The notes beneath the pieces are model-generated. The model saw only the letters and a list, made by a program, of their open reading frames with translations. It ran no database searches and had not been told where the DNA came from. Below, piece after piece: positions 35,445-46,045 of a stretch of DNA of 64,000 nt. Made by a program: the position numbers and the translations under genes. Source of the DNA: Zychaea mexicana (lineage: Eukaryota > Mucoromycota > Mucoromycetes > Mucorales > Lichtheimiaceae); NCBI RefSeq assembly GCF_025766255.1, contig NW_026516676.1, positions 491,501-555,500 on the forward strand, written 5' to 3'. Numbering within the stretch: position 1 is the stretch's first letter; the number at the start of each line of letters is the position of its first letter.

Positions 35445-36826
35445 ACATATGTACTATATTGAGTAACGCTTGTAAGTTTTAGCTAGCTTACCTTTCAATT
35501 GACAAATCGAACGTCACAGCCTTTTCATTTATGCCTATGTAAATTTCTTTTCACAATGATCAATAATAAAAGACAAAGCGGTATGTTATTGACAGCATTG
35601 CATAAAGTGCTCTGGACTACTACCATAGCAATACACAAAGTTGGCTTAAGTGAAGATTTGATAGATCACACCAGGTAAAGTACTTTATTAGTAGATTGCT
35701 TTACCACGACAGCAAATCCACCTGAAAACCGCCAAAAAAAAATCGCTATATAGTCTCTTGACATAACCGTGTTAAGGCCATTAATAGTTAGCTGAAACAA
35801 AGCAAGCCTCAAAATCAATACGATGGTTTGTATACGTATATGATAGGGGCCGAAATGAGCTCACTTAATATCCACGGATTCTCTATGGCCATACATGAAA
35901 GAGATCCGTCGAATACTTTGCTTTGATAATCCAAGCAAACCGTTAATTGAAAAAATGTGCAAGCAACACAATATATGAAGATGACTCAAATGCTGCACGA
36001 AGGAGTCTTGTTTTGATGCGATCATAGGATGAGTATTTTGAGCGATATCATCAGGCATAGGGCCAAGTTTCCTCCTGCTCTTGCTGCGACTGACGTCGCA
36101 GCGATAGCTCTAATGCTGATCTCTACCTCTGGGACATCTTGTCCCGAAATTCCAGCCGATCTAGCAGAAAATTGCATCCCCTACAACAGAGCCGCTCTCT
36201 TAGTCCCAAATCTGAAAATTAAACAAAGGATGTATCCTACGTGATTTCTGCGACTAGCGTGTGCTTTACCAAGACATATGTGTGACGTCTTCTACCGCTT
36301 CCTATTGTAGTCGATTATAGTCATGGTGATGGTAGCATATGATTTACCAAGGCCATGATATAGATCGTGGATACTGCATGTCAACATTTAGCGCGGCATG
36401 ATTTATCCCTCGGCTGTGAATGGTACCTCGCGTATTTGTCTTTAGCTGTCAAAGGTTGTCTTTGTAGCCTATACGAACTGTGATCCTTCTGAGGTACTGC
36501 TTCGCCATCGTTGGATGATGCTGTAAGAGTAGAGTTAGTTGTTGAAAGGGGAAATTGGTGTGTGAAGGGCTACATATATAACTTCTGATAAGCCCATTAG
36601 TATCTCTTCCTTTAAAGAAACAAGAGGGAAGAGAAAAAGTATACAAAACCACGTAAGTTTATATAGCCGTGCAGCTGAGCTGGCTGTATAGAGTGAGCTG
36701 TTATAATTGGTGCACACTAATGGTCTATACTGTATTATTACTCTATCATATACAAAACCCAAGCATACAAGAAACATTTAAATAATAGTATTTGCATAAC
36801 TGCGAAAAATATTAACAGAGTATATC
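35445..36826. other. Spacer between convergent F-box paralogs
   Basis: Tail-to-tail spacer holding both terminators. Short frames (36,029-36,244 plus and others) lack motifs. I do not see a third paralog or a transposon between the two genes. Confidence 0.5.
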
Positions 36827-38897
36827 CTAGTGTAAATCTAAGATAAGATCACCGCCACGCTCTCCAAGGATTTTTTTAAGTCTCTCCAAGTGATCTGAAG
36901 GAATGCCATATCCCTCGGGCCAAGTTCGCGAGCTACTGTATACAGTGTGCAGCGTCTTCAATGATGTGAGCTTTTGAACGATCCCAAGAAGATAGCTTTG
37001 ATAAACTATCTCAATCTCCAAATAAGCAAGTCTTGTTGAAGCAAAACCAGACAAGCCCAAGATTGAATGGCTATGAGACCCAGTGACATGCAAACGGCGA
37101 AGCAGAGGACAACTCTTGGCGATAGCAAACAATATGTCGTTGTCGACCACAAGGGAATGAAATCGCGAGCTGCAATAAACACGTCCAGACTCGCAATTAT
37201 CGATCGTTACAACTTCCAAAACGGGGCACCTTGAAAAAAGCGTTATCAGCGCGTTTTTGTGCTGTTGCTGCGTACCACCTTTAATCACCATTGACAAGTT
37301 GATCTCTCGCAGCTGGGGTCCACCGTAAGAGACAAGATCCATGAATAACTTTCGGTTCAAGTTGCAGCGTAGATACAGAAACTCCAAAGTTCGGTGTGAT
37401 CTTTCTAGCAGGATTGGCAGGATCGGCAAGTTACTAAACTCAAAACTTTGGCTACCCAATATGAGCCACCGCAGACTATCAGCATTGGAAGGCTGTACTT
37501 GTTGAATACCAACATTATCAGTATCATATTTTGGAGCAGAAGAAGACACGTCACCGGTACTGCTGCTGTACTCGTCAGTAGCAATCGTCGGTTTAAGCTC
37601 GGTTTTGTTGCACACTGTTAAATTTCGGAGTCGTGGGCAGTATTTCAGTGCTTGGCTAATGCAATGTGTGTGATGGATGGAGACACCAGGGGACAGGATC
37701 AGGTCCATCAAGTTTGGACACTGACAAAGAATTTCAAGCAATCGGGACGTTTGCTGCAATGGTTCAAAATAGTAAAAGTTTCCCGATATTTCAAGGTGTG
37801 TCAGAAAATCGAAAGTGAATGGAATGACGACCATACGCTTTGTTTTGCGAGAGAAGTACGACAACGCTGTGCGATTATTATCCAGTTTGCTGCTCTTGCT
37901 GTCGTATAAAGTTGTACTAATAGCTCCCGATGGGTTTGTGACCATGGATTGCGAAAAAGAAACATGTGTTGCTTCTGAACATGACTTTGATATGAATTCC
38001 AGAAGTTGACTGTCCTGGAAACTGCAATTGATGAATTCAACATGTTTTAAACCTGGACCAATTGATCGCAGTGTTCGTTGCAATAGAGCTATGCCGATGT
38101 GCGTAAGGTGTATACTGGTGAAAACTGATGTTGTCCTGCTTAGTACAAGCGTATATTTTAAAGCAGATGAGGGTAATAATGTGTGTAAGATTGTAGAACT
38201 TACCGAGTTTTCGGACACGTACGCTGTTATTGTCGGTGTCCTGTGATGGCTGCTCGGCAAGAAGTAGAAGTAGGCCATTCACCGAATCAGGCGTAACGGG
38301 ACCATCGAGACGAAATTCTTGTGTTTGACGTCGTAGTAGTGGCTCCAACGTCGACCTGCTCGTTTTCGGGATTTCTATTCTAAGTCTCTGCCAAAATACC
38401 GGCCAATCCAACATAAAATCAAACCAAGATCGACAGACACCAGCGCACTGCAGTAGATCGTATAGTTCAAGGTCTTCGAAAATCAGAGAGAGGATGTCGT
38501 AAGGAAGAATTCGGCGAAAACCCTCAATATGCTCCATGAGCATGTTTAATGCGTTGCGCTTGGCCTTTTCTAGTCTGATATAGTGGCTCCAGGTATTGTT
38601 ACATGATAGCTGTGGCTGTGGTACTGATTGTAGACCTTGATTGTAGACCATCAACGCGGTACGAAAGTCGTCTTGCTGTTCGTGCAAATATCCTGAGGCA
38701 AGGTACCCTTCGGCCGATTTTGGAAACATGCATATCAGCTCCTGAGCAGCCCAGTGTTCCTGTGCCATTTCCTCTGCTGAAGAAAGTTTTGAAGGTGTAT
38801 TCATACTTCTTTCGGACGACGAAGTCACCGCTGATAAGGAGACTGTATTATTCGCTTCAAAAATCGAGAAAATAGTTTTGTAGATTTTATCGAGCAT
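36827..38897 (-). CDS. TPR/F-box/leucine-rich-repeat protein, paralog B
   Basis: Two exons, 38204-38897 and 36827-38124, give 663 residues. It matches paralog A throughout: TPR-like segment (AEGYLASGYLHEQQDDFRTALMVYNQGL split around residue 70), F-box (ILPYDILSLIFEDLELYDLL, CAGVCRSWFDFMLDWPVFWQRL), the shared STLEPLLRRQTQEFRLDG, then LRRs and the same ending GERGGDLILDLH. The first intron is at the same place as in paralog A (after RKL). The second intron of A is absent here: the coding sequence runs through SIGPGLKHVEF without a break. This shows intron gain or loss after duplication. Role as for paralog A: a substrate receptor for SCF ubiquitin ligase, target unknown. Confidence 0.88.
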
Positions 38898-39654
38898 ACC
38901 AAGTAAACGGCGGTAAAGAAAAGAGTATGATAAAACAAGAGATCTTTAACCAACATATACAAAATCTGTTGTCGTGACACAAAGAGCGGAGACCACAACG
39001 TGTGGCTGTGCCTTTTAACCTTTCTTAAAAGAGGAACAGCACTTGAAGGCATCAAGCTCTACAATAAATATCGGTCAGAATTCGTCAAAGCTCCACGCAG
39101 CGCTCAGTTATTCATCTATCCGATCGCCACGTCGGATTATCAGAATTGCATCGTGTCGAAATCGAAAAAAGGGCTTTTATTTATATGTAAACCTGCATCT
39201 TTGTTGACATGCAATCTACTATATGAAAAGCACCTCCGAATGTGCCATGAATTTTCTCAACTTTGAGACTCGCTATTGTCATAATATCGCATCAGATACT
39301 GTACAGTTTGGCGGATACGCAGTATATGAAAAAGTTAGTCAGTACGATGACTGTAGTTCATAAGGGTGTCTGGGTTAGCCGATTATGCTTCCGAACAAAA
39401 CTCATATGCCACAATCTATAGTTAATGCCTTTATATCAGCAAGGGTAGTAATACAGGACGAAGTATAATCCCAGCATGCATAATCCCAAGATAACGAAGT
39501 TGTAGTGAACGTATGCTCGGAAATGCATCTCGGTCACAGCGTCACATACTTGTCATCGATGATCTGCATATAACCTCATGATTGGGCTGCGAAAGAAACC
39601 ATCCCTTTTACTTTTCCTGCTTCTTTCTGGCTTTGTTCACTCTTCACTGATTAG
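38898..39654. other. Intergenic, divergent promoters
   Basis: Upstream of F-box paralog B (minus) and the glycosyltransferase (plus). A frame at 39,000-39,266 has no motif. Nothing else seen. Confidence 0.5.
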
Positions 39655-41534
39655 ATGCTAGCACTCAACTTACTGTTGCTCGTAGCAATCGCCATTTTTG
39701 CTTGTACAATCAAAGCTGACGTTTATGATGAACTCGGTGAATCCACTTTTCGATCGTCCAAAAATATCCTTTTTGCTGCAACGTTGGGTGGATCAAGTCA
39801 CAGCTCCTGGGTAGCACGGCTACTCAATGAGCTGACACTGCGAGGTCACCGTGTTACCTATGCTGCCACCGTATGTGATCGCTTTTCAGCAGACACTTAC
39901 GAGAGAAGATCGTCTGCAAAACTAAATGGATGTACTTTTTTCTCATTTGTGTCGCTTCTAGGACACCCAAATGAAATATACCGAGCCGTATCCTCATATT
40001 GATACCGAGGATCTCGGCGGCGGATTTTGGGTCAAGTTAAATGCTCACAACCGGACGTTCCCGAGACCATGGAATGATTTTAAGAACGAAATCAATATCA
40101 ACACTGAGAACTACGGAAAAAGTGAGTAAGAGAATAAAAAGGGCAACTGGTAACTGTAATAATGCTAATTGTCAGCATTCATGCTTCAGTATATACTCGT
40201 ATACAGCAGATAATGTCAGTTAATTCGTTTGATGTAATTATCTGTGATCAGTTCTCCACTGAATGCAGTGATGCAGCACGCATATCCGGAATTCCTTCTA
40301 TTCAAACTATGGTTATGAACTTATCGCCAGGTAGTGAGCCATTTTTTAAAAAGCAAGTTACAACGGATTTAGGATACTTCTTCATAAATTTACCGTGAAA
40401 ACAACGATAGATTCTTTCGCTCCATACATCAACAAATGCCGCATTCTTCTCGGTGAAACGACAACAGAACATATGTCCCTTCCATATCGATTTTATAAAA
40501 AATTCATGTTTCCTATCGCCGCTCATTGGCACTTGGGAGAAGCAAGAGAGAAATTTCGCCAGAAGCGAATGGAGCTTACCGGAGACATGGCACCGCCCGC
40601 CGATCCTGCACGCAACTCGCTCAAAATCGTAAACAACTTTTACGGTATTGAAGAAGCACGACCGATGGGTCCGCTGGTGGAGATGATTGGTCCAATTTAT
40701 AACGCTGTCTATGACCCCTTACCTCCTAGCATTAAGGATTTTCTCGATAAGCACGAGCGTGTAGTCTTTGTAGCCTTTGGACAACACGCGTCCGCAAAAC
40801 CGTTCGATACAAAACGTATATTGGAGGAGCTGTTGAGCTTGGTGGAATCCAATCTAATCGACGGAATCGTATGGGGTGTCGTCAAGTCAAGCGCAGGACT
40901 TCCGGACACGGTTACCACCAAATCAGGTCGTACGTACGATATCAAGGACTTGTGGGAGGATGAGAAGCATCCGAACGTTCGTCTTTTACCATGGGCTCCA
41001 CAGTTTGCTATCCTGAATCATCCATCTGTTATAACATTTTTATCGCACGGCGGCGGCATGTCCATATTTGAAGCGCTATACGCAGGAAAACGGACAGTAA
41101 TCAAGCCATTCTTCGGTGATCAACCGGGACACGCTCTTCATTTCGAGCGGGAACAGCTGGGAGGCTACTTAAAATTGGCCGAGCCAGAAGCATTCGAAAC
41201 GCTAAGGCGCGTCATTGAAGACAAGGATGGTACAATCCAAAATAACATAAAACGATATCAGGCACTGGTGCAGATCCGAGCTAAGCATGCCGTTACCCGA
41301 GGGGCTGACTTGGTTGAAGAAGTTATCTTTACAAGCGTGAATGGTCACTTACCTCATCGTCTCGATGTTGCCCGTAGACTCTCGTACCTGAAGGCCAATG
41401 ACTACGACTTGGGCCTGTGCCTTGCTGCTATCATATTAGGACTTGGATTGACGACTCGATTTGTATATCTACGGATGAAAAATCATTACCAGAGAGGACA
41501 ATCCCAGCAACAGCACAAATCAAAGCAAATGTAA
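39655..41534 (+). CDS. Membrane-anchored UDP-glycosyltransferase (GT1, UDP-glucuronosyl/glucosyltransferase type)
   Basis: Four exons, 39655-39870, 39962-40121, 40190-40330 and 40411-41534, give 546 residues. An N-terminal signal peptide (MLALNLLLLVAIAIFACTIKA) is followed by the acceptor-binding half (FAATLGGSSHSSW, LNELTLRGHRVTY). The nucleotide-sugar half has VVFVAFGQHASAKPF, LPWAPQFAILNHPSV and the donor-binding signature HGGGMSIFEALYAGKR...GDQPGHALHFE. A C-terminal membrane helix (LCLAAIILGLGLTTRFVYL) and a basic tail anchor it, so the catalytic part faces the ER lumen. The family transfers sugar from UDP-sugar to lipophilic acceptors such as sterols or xenobiotics; the acceptor here is unknown. 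The third intron (CAG/GTAGTG to GATAG) restores the family motif SPDSFAPYIN. Confidence 0.88.
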
Positions 41535-41593
41535 CATGAAATTCAGTTGTGCTATCTTGCATCCCCTTTCCTCGTGCTTTTACTGCATATATA

Positions 41594-41613
41594 CAAGTCA
41601 GCTAGAAAGGTCC
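41594..41613 (+). repeat. Left terminal inverted repeat of the DDE transposon
   Basis: CAAGTCAGCTAGAAAGGTCC, the exact reverse complement of 43931-43950. Confidence 0.9.
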
Positions 41614-41657
41614 CTCAGATGCAAAAAAAAATCTTAAAATAAAGTTTGGAATTGCCT

Positions 41658-43682
41658 TTATTGGAAATCGGAGAAATTTAAAGTTGGGGGGAGGCGACGA
41701 TGGCTCTTGTACTTTTTCACTGCCCATTCAGCATGACGCATGTCGAGACCTCTGCTGTACATCTCGATAAACCTCCAGGCACGATTCTCATAATGGATCA
41801 TGTGCTTGATGCTAATGCGTTTTGGAAGGTCCTTTACGTGTTGTTGCAATGATGAGAAAGAATAGTCACATTCGCGCCGAGTGATGCTTTTCATCTCGGC
41901 CCACACTCTTTCGATCCAGTTACACTCGCAATGGAATTTGGGATATAACTCGAATATCATGTGATGCTTCTCACAAATTTCCTGCAAGAGCGACTTCTGC
42001 TGCTGGAAATCTGGTTGGAAGGCTACGATATGTACTGCGCAGCAATTGACAGTTTTCTCTTGCTTGCAATGACGGATTAATCCCTGTGCGGGCCAAAGGT
42101 TCCTCTCCTTGAGTATGGCTTGAAGTCCCCGAGGCACACCATTAGCATCCACCATCGGCTGCACAATCCATTCTCCGTTGTTGCCATAGTAACCGCCGTT
42201 TCTTGATACAATCTGTTTTCCGCCCGGGCTCATATTCATTCTGTACGCATTAAGCGCATCATCGGGCATTGCAGAATGGTTGGAGCTCTGGTCAAAGCAG
42301 AAAACGCCAACGCAGTTAGGATGCAATCTTTGAAACTCTTCTATTGCTGATTCAAGCTGGTTGGCCATGTCGGTCTTTTTCCAATAGCCGTCGTTTTGAG
42401 CGCCAGGAATGATCGTCTTGCTTGAAAAAAGACCATGGCAGGAACAAGCAAAAGCACTGAGCATGATTGCACGGCCCTGACCTTTCTTTCTGATCAGGCT
42501 CTCGTTGGAAGCCAAATACACGCCTCGCTTGCAGTCGTTGGCGTAGAAGTAGGTCTCGTCGTGTGTGACCAGTACTTTCTCATGCTCCCAAACCCTGGTA
42601 ACCGCTCGTTCTGCTTCATCATCCTCATCATACCTCGTCATGAGCTCTCTGTGCTCAAGCATTATCGTTGCCCATTCCTTGCGATAAATTACGACGTCTT
42701 CTCTTTCATGACCGTCGATGTATGGCGCTTGGGCTTTGTCTTCGATTTTAAACCCCCATTTCTTAAGGTATCGTCGTACGGTGGATTCAGATACGGCAAT
42801 CCCAATGCGCTGTTCAGGGTTGGCCTCATCTAGTACGAGGTCATGCAGAATGAACTCTCGCAATGCAATAACTGTTCTCTTTTCGGGCTTCATTGACCTG
42901 AAAAAAGCAACGCATTTGTCCTTAATATGCTCGTCAGCAAGCATAGACGCGGTCTTGATGTGGGCTCCTTTGACAAAAGGTGTCAATCTCCCGGTTCTCA
43001 GATACTCGTTCGCCCAACCTCGGATCCTTTTCGCAAACCGTTGACCACGATTCCAATGCAGCGTGCTCAGCTTCTCAGATGCGCCTGTCTTCTCCTCTTT
43101 TTGTGATATCATCGTAAAGTAGTGATACAACGTGGCGAAACGCGCTCTCTGCAAACGATCAACATCAGGCGTTTTTCGATATAGGTCTGCATAAGGCCTA
43201 AGCGCTGCGATTGCTGATTCGACTTTGTCGTCATCGGCCCGCTTTTCCTCTTCTTTCTTGATCTTCATCTCGACCCTCTTTTGCCAAAACATCTCATCCA
43301 CGCGTAGGCAGCCTCGCTGCATTCTCTCTCTCTTTTCATCAGCCTTTTTAACTGTGCGCTTTGAGTCTTTGGCGTAATAGGTGTTGCGTCCTTTCTTATC
43401 AGCGCCAGGAACCCACATTAACGCGTCGCTCAGGCTTTTTTCCACGCTGACAAGGTCGACCTCAGGGATCTCCAAGTCGTATTCTTCGTTCTCGTCGTCG
43501 TCCGTGATTTCTTCTTCACTATCCTCGACATCGCTGACAGTCGCGTCTTCTTCGAGATCTTGTGTCGACTCCTGCTCTGCCGCTTGCGTTACTCGTATCT
43601 GTTTGGCGCGTTTGCCCTCAACATAGTTAGATTTGCCAATTCTGGAGCGTTTTTTCGGTCTGGCCATGTTGAATTGGTGCAA
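41658..43682 (-). CDS. DDE-superfamily transposase
   Basis: Intact single-exon frame of 674 residues. The N-terminus is basic (ARPKKRSRIGKSNY), then acidic, then helical with a likely helix-turn-helix DNA-binding part (SESTVRRYLKKWGF). The catalytic core shows the three acidic positions in order: VTHDETYFYAND, FCFDQSSNHSAM and HCECNWIERVWAEMK. The C-terminus ends in the family box AEWAVKKYKSHRR. This is the DDE endonuclease type common in fungal genomes, distantly IS630/Tc1/mariner-like. It cuts and rejoins transposon ends, presumably the 20-bp inverted repeats here. A second Met (MARPKK) five codons in could be the start. No frameshift or stop is seen, so the element may be active or only recently silenced. 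Confidence 0.9.
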   Translation of the reverse strand: MHQFNMARPKKRSRIGKSNYVEGKRAKQIRVTQAAEQESTQDLEEDATVSDVEDSEEEITDDDENEEYDLEIPEVDLVSVEKSLSDALMWVPGADKKGRNTYYAKDSKRTVKKADEKRERMQRGCLRVDEMFWQKRVEMKIKKEEEKRADDDKVESAIAALRPYADLYRKTPDVDRLQRARFATLYHYFTMISQKEEKTGASEKLSTLHWNRGQRFAKRIRGWANEYLRTGRLTPFVKGAHIKTASMLADEHIKDKCVAFFRSMKPEKRTVIALREFILHDLVLDEANPEQRIGIAVSESTVRRYLKKWGFKIEDKAQAPYIDGHEREDVVIYRKEWATIMLEHRELMTRYDEDDEAERAVTRVWEHEKVLVTHDETYFYANDCKRGVYLASNESLIRKKGQGRAIMLSAFACSCHGLFSSKTIIPGAQNDGYWKKTDMANQLESAIEEFQRLHPNCVGVFCFDQSSNHSAMPDDALNAYRMNMSPGGKQIVSRNGGYYGNNGEWIVQPMVDANGVPRGLQAILKERNLWPAQGLIRHCKQEKTVNCCAVHIVAFQPDFQQQKSLLQEICEKHHMIFELYPKFHCECNWIERVWAEMKSITRRECDYSFSSLQQHVKDLPKRISIKHMIHYENRAWRFIEMYSRGLDMRHAEWAVKKYKSHRRLPPTLNFSDFQ

Positions 43683-43930
43683 TGAAAGCTAATTTAAGTA
43701 ATGTATAGAGGGATGGTATGGAAGTAAGGTGCTAAAATGCTAAGTTGCCCAGCTAAAAGTGACCAAATAAGGAAACTTCAGACGTTAATTGCTCAGCCAG
43801 TTTTTAAGCACAAAAAAATCAGTGGTAGTGAATTTTGTTCCTCTCCTCAAAAGCTTTCGTTTCCACTATCGTTTGCGGTGATCACGTGTGTTAATGAAAA
43901 TTTATTAAGGTTTAAAGTCGGGGCTCATAA

Positions 43931-43950
43931 GGACCTTTCTAGCTGACTTG
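43931..43950 (-). repeat. Right terminal inverted repeat of the DDE transposon
   Basis: GGACCTTTCTAGCTGACTTG, the exact reverse complement of the left end at 41594-41613. Confidence 0.9.
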
Positions 43951-43959
43951 CACCTTATA

Positions 43960-44110
43960 TACATCCACCTGCCTCGCTTCGCTGCGCTCCGGGTCATTCA
44001 ACGGATTGGATGTTTCCTGGGGGTTCCCCCCAGACCCCCAAGGTGGGGGGTTCCCCCCCACACCCCCCTTCTAAACCCTAACCAAAGCTCGCTTCGCGAG
44101 CTTATTTATT
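43960..44110 (-). repeat. Helitron-like 3' terminal structure (hairpin and G-run repeats)
   Basis: Immediately beyond the DDE element lie two copies of GGGGGTTCCCCCCA with C/G-runs (about 44,018-44,066) and CTAAACCCTAACC. A perfect 8-bp-stem hairpin with a 3-base loop (AAGCTCGC TTC GCGAGCTT) sits at 44085-44103. Structure near the end of a rolling-circle element fits the helicase remnant read on the minus strand upstream. The exact terminus is not resolved. Confidence 0.45.
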
Positions 44111-44510
44111 GCTATGACTACATATAACCCTAAACGTTATCATTATTGCTATGACACGAAACCCTACTACACGTTGGTTTGTCAAATTAAAAGGGACGAC
44201 AGAGGAACTTTTGACTGGTATTTCACTGTTAATGCGAGGATAACTTATTTGTTGCTATCGACAGCTCTTACATATTTTTGAAAGTTCATCAATGTGTCCG
44301 CTTTCATTTGAACATCATGGTAGATTATTGCTGCTTGTCGTAATTAGCTGAAAGGTGACGGCAGCTTCGCGTAGTTCTATATCTTATTGTTTCGCGTCAG
44401 ATCTACTTACGAAAGATACCGTGAAGAGGTAAGAATATTCTATTGTACGTTAAATGATAATAAGTAAAAATAAGAGTTTAGAAGCAAAAAGAAAAAGAGC
44501 AGAAAAGGGC

Positions 44511-45740
44511 TTAAGGTGATGGAGGTGGAAATGCGGTGATTGTTGTTGTGGGAGAGGTTGGTGGTGAATTTTCGGCTTGTTCAGGAACAGAGGCCGGCGG
44601 ATGCAAGAGAACTTCTTGGTAGACGATGTTGGTGGTTTGTGGTGGTCCAGACCCTGAGAGATCGATGGCAACGCGAAGATTGTTAGGGTCAGTTGCCCGA
44701 GATAGCGCAACATATAGTTGGCCATGAGCAAAGACATCTTCTGCAAGGCGGACACCGACATATTGCAGGGTTTGCCCTTGCGCTTTGTGGATGGTCATAG
44801 CAAAGGCAGGGCGAACAGGGAATTGCGTGCGTTTAAATTGGATAGGGGAGCGTGTTTCCGATGGTGTGAGTGTTATGCGAGGGATCAAGACGATGTTACC
44901 GGCATGAGGCCCAGTGGCTATCTCAGGTTCAAGTACATATCGCTGGAAAGAGCGTACGATCAGCCGTGTCCCATTGCAGACCACTTTGGGTGTGCAAGTT
45001 TCTCAAAAGCATGACTGGGCAACCGACTTTGAGTTTTAGCAAATGCGGTGGGAGGTCGGATGGATTTATTGCATTGAGAAGCTCTGGTGGGTATGTCATT
45101 TGATCTTCTGGATCATCCACTGTATCAGCGCTCTGGAATTCGTTTGCAGTGCCTGGGAAATGGTCGAGTATCAGTTCGTTGGGTGCTGTAACGTCGACAT
45201 TCTTTGGAGTCAAGATAGAGCGACTGATGAGGTAATCACGATCCATATGTGGTGCGTTGAGGTTGCCGTAAATGGTTTCTATGAGCTCGTACATGTTGTA
45301 ATATGGCATGAGCATTCGATCTGGAAGCCGGACTCTGTCATCAGTGGTTGGCACGAACAGCTCAGCGCCATTACCAATGCGAAATCAAAATATTGCGCAA
45401 ACTCGCGAAGCTCATTTGCATCATTGGTGTTGGCAGCTTGTTGGACGCGAATGTTGGTATCAGGTGGTGGATGGTGACGCTGGGCCAAATGGATGAGCGA
45501 TTTAAGCACTGCTGTACGATCTGCGAGCGCGACGCATTTGGTATCACTGGAAGGACCTATTACCATATACTTTACTGTGAGTACTACCGCTTAATAGTAA
45601 AAAACATGCAAAGTAGAAGAGAGGATACAATGTTGAGTACCTGGCAAAAGTCAACACCAAGGACCATAATTTTTCCACCAAATGGAACATCGGCAAGTGC
45701 GGGATCGTCATGTCTCATGAGATCTTGGATACGCTTATAC
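44511..45740 (-). pseudogene. 5'-truncated, frameshifted Helitron PIF1-like helicase
   Basis: Minus-strand coding traces in three frames. The 5'-most piece (about 45,740-45,630) reads IQDLMRHDDPALADVPFGG then KIMVLGVDFCQVL, the PIF1 segment between Walker B and the DxRQ motif. A middle piece contains NDANELREFAQY. After a one-base frame change near 45,365 it continues FRIGNGAELFVP then LKVGCPVMLLRNL. A second frame change near 44,985 leads to VCNGTRLIVRSFQ, PAFAMTIHKAQGQT and QLYVALSRATDPNNL, which are the conserved helicase motifs V and VI region. Rep/HUH nuclease and Walker A parts are missing. So this is the dead C-terminal end of a Helitron replicase-helicase. PIF1-type helicases of Helitrons drive rolling-circle transposition. 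Confidence 0.82.
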
Positions 45741-46018
45741 GTATACGTTGATACTTGTATTGATACTTGTGTCCAGCGTGTTTAAAGCGATGACACTTCT
45801 CATATGATGAAGGACGTGAAGTGAGCTTCATCTCGTGTTAATGAAGGTTATCCCCTTAGATCTTTCCTCGATGCGATACCCGTCTACTCACATAGTCATA
45901 CATTCATGTAGAACAAATTTCCTGATCTGGAGGAGCCACACATTTCGGCGCGTCATAAACGTGAGAGAGCAATCTGATTGGATAGATTGAACTGGCTCAA
46001 ATGCCGTGTTCATTACTA
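45741..46018. other. Short intergenic stretch
   Basis: Between the Helitron remnant and the spliced unit. No feature apart from the TATA box at its end. Confidence 0.4.
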
Positions 46019-46026
46019 CTATATAA
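46019..46026 (+). promoter_or_regulatory. TATA box of the spliced unit at 46 kb
   Basis: CTATATAAC lies about 25 bases upstream of the first ATG (46046), at the expected distance to a transcription start near 46,045. Confidence 0.5.
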
Positions 46027-46045
46027 CCGTGCGGCCGCAGCAATC

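Larger units (their letters stand above)
41594..43950. mobile_element. Autonomous DDE DNA transposon, complete
   Basis: A 2,357-bp unit bounded by perfect 20-bp terminal inverted repeats and filled by one intact transposase frame on the minus strand. It inserts between the UDP-glycosyltransferase 3' end and the Helitron remnant. I could not find a matching target-site duplication directly outside the repeats. Confidence 0.85.

Noticed and set aside
40331..40410. Apparent one-base frameshift in the UDP-glycosyltransferase near 40395
   Set aside because: Open frames end and restart at 40395-40398, but a GT-AG intron 40331-40410 (CAG/GTAGTG to GATAG) keeps frame and restores the family motif SPDSFAPYIN, so the gene is intact.
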